Shown here: in pieces, positions 6,263 to 10,267 of the stretch | How positions within the stretch are numbered: the first letter of the stretch is position 1 | Layout of the letters: the number at the start of each line of letters is the position of its first letter | Assembly (NCBI GenBank): GCA_947450015.1 | Contig: CANFUB010000074.1 | Coordinates: 1-10,267, forward strand | DNA length: 10,267 nt | From: Bacteroidota bacterium | GTDB lineage: Bacteria > Bacteroidota > Bacteroidia > NS11-12g > UBA955 | Reading direction: 5' to 3' | Made by a program: the position numbers and the translations under genes | Notes under the pieces: model-generated | Database searches by the model: none | Seen by the model: only the letters and a program-made list of their open reading frames with translations | What the model was told of the DNA's origin: nothing

Positions 6263-6613
6263 ATGGAAAATAATGTAATCGACAACAGCGAAATGAACTA
6301 TACACAGCAGTTACCAAATTCAACCGCTGTTTTAGTTTTAGGTATCTTATCAATTGTATTTTGTATTTGTTATGGCGTTGTTGGATTAATACTTGGCATT
6401 ATTGCTTTGGTATTGGCAAATAAATCGTTGAAATTATACAATGGTGCGCCAACAGCATACACTCCTGCTTCGTATAAAAACTTATCTGCTGGTAGAATTT
6501 GTGCAATTATTGGCACTTGTTTATCAAGTATCTATATTATTATCGTCATTGTTGCTGTTGCATACGCTGGTAGCATGGGTGCTTTAGGGCCTATGATGAA
6601 TGGTTTAAAATAA
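6263..6613 (+). CDS. CCC-motif-type (DUF4190-like) small membrane protein
   Basis: A 116-residue membrane protein that matches, by memory of the family, the Bacteroidota 'CCC motif membrane protein' group. It has a short polar N-terminus, then a long hydrophobic stretch at 21-52 (LVLGILSIVFCICYG, then GLILGIIALVLA), a polar linker with KSLKLYN and a Tyr/Pro-rich stretch ending in SYKNLSAGRI, and a final membrane helix at about 77-102. The family's name-giving cysteine triplet is reduced here to C-I-C (C34, C36). Biochemical function is unknown. It lies 4 bases upstream of a DUF2752 gene, a pairing commonly seen in the phylum, so the two probably work together in the inner membrane. The ATG at 6263 is preceded by a -7-like element. 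Confidence 0.82.
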   Translation: MENNVIDNSEMNYTQQLPNSTAVLVLGILSIVFCICYGVVGLILGIIALVLANKSLKLYNGAPTAYTPASYKNLSAGRICAIIGTCLSSIYIIIVIVAVAYAGSMGALGPMMNGLK

Positions 6614-6617
6614 ACCG

Positions 6618-6899
6618 ATGTTCAATTGTCCCATTAAACAAAGTTTTGGGATTCCTTGTCCTGGTTGTGGTTTACAACGCAGCTTGTCTGCTATGTTCAA
6701 TGGCGATTTTATAGCTTCTTTGAAACATTACCCTGCCTTAATACCGCTTGTTTTTTTATTTGCCTACCTTGTTTTTCATTTGATTTTCAAATTTAAGAAT
6801 GGGGCCAATACATTAAAATGGCTCTTTATAGTGAATGTTTGCATCATTTATTTGTCTTTCATCTTGTCATTTTTTGAAATCTGGTTTTATAAAAAATAA
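6618..6899 (+). CDS. DUF2752 family small membrane protein
   Basis: A 93-residue protein with the defining DUF2752 motif CPGCGLQR at residues 14-21, preceded by the usual CPI...GIPC context. Two hydrophobic helices follow, near residues 40-59 and 70-90. The role of the family is unknown. The paired cysteines C14 and C17, next to a membrane, suggest metal binding or redox activity, but that is only inference. The start ATG at 6618 comes 4 bases after the stop of the CCC-motif gene, so the two are almost certainly co-transcribed. Length is on the short side of the family but the motif is complete, and a weak terminator-like hairpin lies after the stop. Confidence 0.85.
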   Translation: MFNCPIKQSFGIPCPGCGLQRSLSAMFNGDFIASLKHYPALIPLVFLFAYLVFHLIFKFKNGANTLKWLFIVNVCIIYLSFILSFFEIWFYKK

Positions 6900-6906
6900 A
6901 ACATGT

Positions 6907-6930
6907 AAAAGGCTGAATCTCCCCTTTTTT
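6907..6930 (+). terminator. Weak Rho-independent terminator candidate after the DUF2752 gene
   Basis: AAAAGG (6907-6912) can pair with CCTTTT (6923-6928) around a 10-base loop, and the T-run continues to 6930. The 6-bp stem is weak, but it is placed 7 bases after the DUF2752 stop and ahead of the icd promoter, where an end of transcription is expected. Confidence 0.35.
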
Positions 6931-6946
6931 ATTCTGTACTTTTAAT

Positions 6947-6954
6947 TAAGTTTG
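6947..6954 (+). promoter_or_regulatory. -7 promoter element of icd
   Basis: TAAGTTTG is an exact TAnnTTTG match, 17 bases before the icd ATG at 6972. The -33 region at about 6925-6928 is only a T-run. The short leader has no Shine-Dalgarno sequence. It is AT-rich, as is usual for translation starts in this phylum. Confidence 0.45.
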
Positions 6955-6971
6955 CAAAAAAGAATTAAAGT

Positions 6972-8213
6972 ATGCAAAAAATAAAAGTAGCAAACCCTGT
7001 GGTTGAACTTGATGGTGACGAAATGACCCGCATTATCTGGAAATTTATTAAAGACAAATTAATCGTTCCTTATCTAGATTTAGATATTAAATACTATGAC
7101 TTAGGCATGGAGAGCAGAGATCAAACCAACGATCAAATTACCATTGATGCAGCCGAAGCCATTAAAAAATACAACGTAGGTATCAAATGTGCAACCATTA
7201 CACCTGATGAGGCCCGTGTTGAAGAATTTAAATTAAAACAAATGTGGAAGAGCCCAAATGGCACCATCCGTAATATCTTAGACGGTACCGTTTTCAGAGA
7301 ACCTATTGTTTGTAACAATGTACCGCGTTTGGTTCCAAACTGGACTGCGCCTATTTGTATTGGCCGTCACGCATTTGGCGATCAATACCGCGCAACCGAT
7401 TTCGTAACAAAAGGCAAAGGTAAATTAACCGTTAGCTTTACACCAGAAGATGGCAGTCCTGCTCAATCTTTCGAAGTCTACAATTTCAAAGGAGATGGCG
7501 TTGCATTGGCAATGTACAATACAGATGAATCTATCAGAGGTTTTGCGCACTCTTGTTTCAACCAAGCTCTTAGCAAAAAATGGCCTTTGTACCTTTCAAC
7601 AAAAAATACCATCTTGAAAAAATACGATGGTCGCTTTAAAGATATTTTTGAAGAAATCTACCAAGCAGACTACAAAGCAAAATTCGAAGCAGCTGGTATC
7701 GTATACGAACACCGCTTAATTGATGACATGGTAGCCAGTGCATTAAAATGGAATGGTAACTTCGTATGGGCTTGTAAAAACTACGATGGCGATGTACAAT
7801 CTGATACGGTTGCACAAGGTTTTGGTTCATTAGGTTTAATGACTTCTGTATTGGTTACTCCCGATGGAACTACAATGGAGGCCGAAGCAGCGCACGGTAC
7901 AGTAACCCGTCACTTCCGCGATCACCAAGCGGGCAAACCAACATCAACCAATCCGATTGCTTCTATTTTTGCATGGACAAGAGGTTTAGAGTTCAGAGGT
8001 AAATTAGACAACAACCAAGCACTAATTAATTTCTGCCATACTTTAGAGCAAGTATGTGTTGAGGTAGTAGAAAGTGGTAAAATGACCAAAGACTTAGCAG
8101 TTTGTATCCATGGTAATAAAGTAAGCCATGGTGAACACTATTTATATACTGAAGAGTTTTTAGATGAATTAGACAAAGGGTTGAAAAACCGTTTGGCTGG
8201 CAGTGCTGCTTAA
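6972..8213 (+). CDS. icd: NADP-dependent isocitrate dehydrogenase, homodimeric eukaryote-like type
   Basis: Oxidatively decarboxylates isocitrate to 2-oxoglutarate in the TCA cycle, producing NADPH in the cytoplasm. The 413-residue protein aligns by eye along its whole length with human IDH1/IDH2 and not with the E. coli Icd subtype. Shared segments include VVELDGDEMTRIIW (10-23), GTIRNILDGTVFREPI, GRHAFGDQYRATDF, STKNTILKKYDGRFKDIF, YEHRLIDDMVA, ACKNYDGDVQSD, and EAAHGTVTRH. The isocitrate-binding arginines fall at R100, R109 and R132, the same numbers as in human IDH1, and the metal-ligand aspartates in RLIDDMVA and NYDGDVQSD are present. It has its own -7 element and a strong terminator, and is therefore probably monocistronic. 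The ATG at 6972 gives the family's standard N-terminus. Confidence 0.97.
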   Translation: MQKIKVANPVVELDGDEMTRIIWKFIKDKLIVPYLDLDIKYYDLGMESRDQTNDQITIDAAEAIKKYNVGIKCATITPDEARVEEFKLKQMWKSPNGTIRNILDGTVFREPIVCNNVPRLVPNWTAPICIGRHAFGDQYRATDFVTKGKGKLTVSFTPEDGSPAQSFEVYNFKGDGVALAMYNTDESIRGFAHSCFNQALSKKWPLYLSTKNTILKKYDGRFKDIFEEIYQADYKAKFEAAGIVYEHRLIDDMVASALKWNGNFVWACKNYDGDVQSDTVAQGFGSLGLMTSVLVTPDGTTMEAEAAHGTVTRHFRDHQAGKPTSTNPIASIFAWTRGLEFRGKLDNNQALINFCHTLEQVCVEVVESGKMTKDLAVCIHGNKVSHGEHYLYTEEFLDELDKGLKNRLAGSAA

Positions 8214-8232
8214 TTTAGAAAGCACTGATACG

Positions 8233-8264
8233 AAAAAAGGTGAATGTTTCATTCACCTTTTTTT
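8233..8264. terminator. Strong bidirectional Rho-independent terminator between icd and arginase
   Basis: GGTGAATG (8239-8246) pairs perfectly with CATTCACC (8250-8257) around a TTT loop. The stem is extended by six A-T pairs (8233-8238 with 8258-8263). The flanking A-run and T-run supply the U-tract in either direction. It lies 19 bases after the icd stop and 22 bases from the end of the convergent arginase gene, so it can end both transcripts. Confidence 0.92.
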
Positions 8265-8286
8265 ATGCAATAAAATTTTTTGTTTT

Positions 8287-9228
8287 TTAATTTAATCCAC
8301 TGGCGATTAACTGTCCCACCACTTTGGCCATTGCTTTACCGTTGGTATCCAATGAAGGATTTACCTCTGTAATTTCGAATGCCCCTAGTTTTGGATTGGC
8401 CATTAAAGTCTTAATGAGCGTTTCGGCTTGCTCAATTGAGAGTCCATCTGGTGAGGTTGTACCGGTACCAGTTGAGATGCTTGGATCTAAAGAATCCGCA
8501 TCGAAAGAAACATATAATAAATCGCAATGTGCGAGTGTAGACAACGTTTTATTAACCACTTCGGCTATGCCTAGGTTGCGAATATCATTGGGTTCAAAGG
8601 TGGTAACGCCTAAACGTTTAATGATTCCCCATTCCTCCTCCTCTGCATCGCGAACCCCTATTAATACGAGGTCGGCAATATCAAATTTGGGTGAGATTTT
8701 ATCTGTTCCTAAGGTTTTTAATTCATTCCAATAGTAGGCTACCGTTTCAGATACTGAATTCTTTTCCATTTCAAGGTTATCAATACCTGCCAATGCAGCT
8801 AAAGGCATACCATGCATGTTACCAGAAGGCGTGGTATAAGGGGAGTGCAGATCGGCATGTGCATCAATCCAAATAACACCTATTTTTTTATTGGGATTGG
8901 CGTTTTTCAAGCCGCTTAAACCGCCAATGGCATTGCTATGATCACCTGATAGAATAATTGGAAAATGTTGCTTATTAACCGTTTGTACTACCTTATCGTT
9001 TAAGCTTTGCATGGCTTCAACAATGCCTTCAATGTGTTTACCATAATCGTGCGAAAGATTAACTGTGTTGAAAGCGCGGTTGTCTAGAACTTCAAACTCA
9101 TTAATCACAACACCTAAACTTTCTAATTCATCTTTAACGGCCTGTGGTCCTTGTGCAGCGCCACTTTTACCAGCACCGATATCTGACTGAGATAAAATAA
9201 AAATGGGTTGTTTATGGTCACTTAACAT
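8287..9228 (-). CDS. rocF: Arginase
   Basis: A ureohydrolase most like arginase, splitting L-arginine to ornithine and urea with a binuclear Mn centre. The 313-residue length is typical. All six metal ligands can be seen: H97 in SGDHSNAIGG, D122, H124 and D126 in IDAHADLH, and D243 and D245 in SFDADSLDP. Further arginase residues are H139 in SGNMHG, after the SPYTTP segment, and E288 in ITEVNPS. The SGN(M/L)HG loop and the EVNPS end favour arginase over agmatinase or formimidoylglutamase, though substrate is inferred. The ATG at 9228 lies ahead of the DIGAGKSGAAQGP opening, with no Shine-Dalgarno. Convergent with icd and sharing its terminator. No other arginine-catabolic gene is in the window. 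Confidence 0.9.
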   Translation of the reverse strand: MLSDHKQPIFILSQSDIGAGKSGAAQGPQAVKDELESLGVVINEFEVLDNRAFNTVNLSHDYGKHIEGIVEAMQSLNDKVVQTVNKQHFPIILSGDHSNAIGGLSGLKNANPNKKIGVIWIDAHADLHSPYTTPSGNMHGMPLAALAGIDNLEMEKNSVSETVAYYWNELKTLGTDKISPKFDIADLVLIGVRDAEEEEWGIIKRLGVTTFEPNDIRNLGIAEVVNKTLSTLAHCDLLYVSFDADSLDPSISTGTGTTSPDGLSIEQAETLIKTLMANPKLGAFEITEVNPSLDTNGKAMAKVVGQLIASGLN

Positions 9229-9254
9229 AGTTGAGATTCAAATGAATTGCGATG

Positions 9255-9286
9255 CAAATTTCGTTGAATAATGGTAGACTGCCAAA
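9255..9286 (-). promoter_or_regulatory. Candidate promoter of the arginase gene
   Basis: On the minus strand a TTTG (9286-9283) is followed after 20 bases by GAAATTTG (9262-9255), one mismatch from the -7 TAnnTTTG. The spacing fits the Bacteroidota -33/-7 arrangement. The element ends 26 bases before the arginase ATG. It is the only place in the window where both halves are found at proper distance. Confidence 0.45.
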
Positions 9287-9343
9287 TTTTGAAGGTCTAT
9301 TTGGACGAATTTTAATGGCTCAAAGCACAAAGGGGTGTAAATC

Positions 9344-9374
9344 AAAAGTCCCGACTATGTTTGATAGTCGGGAC
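9344..9374 (-). terminator. Rho-independent terminator of the sigma factor gene
   Basis: GTCCCGACTAT (9348-9358) and ATAGTCGGGAC (9364-9374) form a perfect 11-bp stem with a 5-base loop. Read on the minus strand, the stem is followed by TTTTGAT. It begins 46 bases after the sigma factor stop and points in the same direction as that gene. No T-run follows on the plus strand, so it is one-directional. The remainder of the 192-base gap holds the arginase promoter. Confidence 0.82.
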
Positions 9375-9420
9375 AACTGGAGTATTTTACGAATTAAAAT
9401 AAAACTTAAAAATAGAAAAG

Positions 9421-10005
9421 TTAACCTTGAAGGAAGGCCGCTTTTTCGCCTATCATCTTTTTGAGATTAATAAGCGCATAACGCATTCTTCCAAGGGCAG
9501 TATTCAAACTACAATTGGTTAAATCGGCAATTTCTTTAAAACTTAAATCACCATAATGTCTTAAAATCAATACCTCTTTTTGTTCAGGAGGCAATTGTTT
9601 AATAAGATCTCTCAAAGCATGTTTGTTTTGATTGGTGATGGTTTCGTCTTCAGATGTTTTCTGAACAAAATTCATGTTGGCGAAAATATCTTCGCTTTCG
9701 CTTGAAGTAATGGTAGGCATGCGTTTGGTTTTTCTGAAATAATCCATCGCCAAGTTTCTGGCAATACGAATAACCCAAGGCAAAAATTTACCATTTTCCT
9801 CATACTTACCCTTTTGCAAGGTGTGGATGACCCTTAAGAAGGTCTCTTGAAAGATGTCTTCTGCAATGTAACGATCGTTTACAACTAACTGAATAGCAGT
9901 AAATACTTTCGTTTTGTACCTGTTAATAATCATTTCCATACATGCCTCATTGCCAGCCATGTATAATGCAATTAACTCTTCATCATTTGTTTGATGCCTG
10001 TTCAT
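9421..10005 (-). CDS. ECF-type RNA polymerase sigma factor (sigma-70 family)
   Basis: A 194-residue group 4 (ECF) sigma factor that directs RNA polymerase to a set of promoters. Sigma region 2 spans about residues 22-92, with the core-binding and -10-recognising part AEDIFQETFLRVIHTL and then WVIRIARNLAMDYFRK. Region 4 spans about 129-188, with the helix-turn-helix LSFKEIADLTNCSLNTALGRMRYAL at 154-178 recognising the -35. There are no regions 1 or 3, as expected for ECF factors. The NTALGRMRYAL helix is typical of a widespread Bacteroidota sigma factor. No anti-sigma or SusC/SusD-like partner gene follows: the gene ends alone at a terminator. The ATG at 10005 has a GGAGG 7 bases upstream, unlike other genes here. 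Regulon unknown. Confidence 0.93.
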   Translation of the reverse strand: MNRHQTNDEELIALYMAGNEACMEMIINRYKTKVFTAIQLVVNDRYIAEDIFQETFLRVIHTLQKGKYEENGKFLPWVIRIARNLAMDYFRKTKRMPTITSSESEDIFANMNFVQKTSEDETITNQNKHALRDLIKQLPPEQKEVLILRHYGDLSFKEIADLTNCSLNTALGRMRYALINLKKMIGEKAAFLQG

Positions 10006-10012
10006 ACTAAAA

Positions 10013-10017
10013 CCTCC
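10013..10017 (-). promoter_or_regulatory. Shine-Dalgarno sequence of the sigma factor gene
   Basis: On the minus strand GGAGG ends 7 bases before the ATG at 10005, an ideal spacing. No other gene in the window has a comparable site, and strong Shine-Dalgarno sequences are uncommon in Bacteroidota, so this supports the chosen start and hints at special translational control. Confidence 0.65.
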
Positions 10018-10170
10018 ATTTTTTTAAGTTAAAGGCTGATTTACCTTTCGTAATTTTGGATCTTATAAGCGAATTTGTTTTAGTATATTTTTCTTATAGG
10101 CGTTTTGAGATTTTTTATCGAATTATATTGCAATTTAGTATAAATATTTGAACCTGCAAAATTTTTTTAC

Positions 10171-10208
10171 AAAAAAAAGCATTCTCAAAAGAATCAAAGT
10201 TGTGCTTT
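10171..10208 (-). terminator. Possible terminator of a gene entering from the right edge
   Basis: On the minus strand ATTCT (10194-10190) and AGAAT (10185-10181) form a small stem with a TTTG loop. An outer AAAGC/GCTTT pairing (10208-10204 with 10180-10176) leaves one side bulged. It is followed by a run of eight T on the minus strand, partly used in the pairing. The stem is weak and AT-rich, but it lies 9 bases after a possible stop codon. Confidence 0.35.
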
Positions 10209-10216
10209 CGCTTTAT

Positions 10217-10267
10217 TTATTGGGCTTCTACTATATAAAATTGTCTTTGCTTCAATTCGTACATCCA
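10217..10267 (-). CDS. Possible C-terminal end of a minus-strand gene, partial
   Basis: From the right edge the minus strand is open for 16 codons, reading WMYELKQRQFYIVEAQ, and then stops with TAA at 10219-10217. The composition looks protein-like and a terminator-like structure follows, but a 16-codon open frame also occurs by chance, and I do not recognise the sequence. The rest of the gap up to the sigma factor start (10006-10216) is AT-rich and non-coding. It should contain that gene's promoter, though I could not identify a clear TAnnTTTG element there. Confidence 0.28.
   Translation of the reverse strand, partial: WMYELKQRQFYIVEAQ

Noticed and set aside
8324..8734. 136-codon open frame on the plus strand opposite arginase
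   Set aside because: The arginase frame has all catalytic residues. The opposite frame is low-complexity, serine-rich and unlike any family.
9252..9464. 70-codon open frame in the gap between arginase and the sigma factor
   Set aside because: It runs through the terminator hairpin at 9348-9374 and into the sigma gene, and its residues look random.

Overview
The window looks like ordinary chromosome from a member of the Bacteroidota (Bacteroidetes). Signs of this are the AT-rich sequence, an S8 peptidase with the phylum's characteristic N-terminal half, lipoproteins with K-(D/E)-(D/E)-like residues after the lipid cysteine, a CCC-motif membrane protein next to a DUF2752 protein, and an ECF sigma factor of a type common in the phylum. 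Ribosome-binding sites are mostly absent, and TAnnTTTG-type -7 promoter elements lie just ahead of several start codons. I cannot place the genus. No mobile elements, CRISPR arrays, tRNA or rRNA genes were seen.

Layout from left to right. Bases 1-65 hold the last codons of a plus-strand PLP enzyme of the trans-sulfuration family. A 180-base non-coding stretch with two perfect dyads follows. Next comes a minus-strand pair, folD then queE, joined by a one-base gap. From 1803 to 4850 a plus-strand operon encodes two related lipoproteins and a secreted subtilisin-like peptidase, each gene overlapping the next. It converges, with a 4-base gap, on a minus-strand lipoprotein gene (4855-5577). Bases 5657-6899 carry three small membrane proteins on the plus strand. 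An NADP-isocitrate dehydrogenase of the homodimeric, eukaryote-like type follows (6972-8213). It shares a strong bidirectional terminator with a convergent arginase (8287-9228). An ECF sigma factor (9421-10005, minus) ends at its own GC-rich hairpin. A possible fragment of one more minus-strand gene lies at the right edge.

The genes fall into housekeeping metabolism (one-carbon folate, queuosine precursor, TCA cycle, arginine breakdown, sulfur amino acids) and an envelope part (three lipoproteins, one exported protease, three membrane proteins). The metabolic genes are confident calls by motif. The envelope genes are mostly of unknown function. The best candidate for an undescribed system is the overlapping operon at 1803-4850: two diverged copies of one lipoprotein, probably surface-directed, made together with an exported S8 peptidase that has a lysine/arginine-rich C-terminal region instead of a recognisable type IX secretion sorting domain. 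This grouping is an inference from gene order and overlaps.
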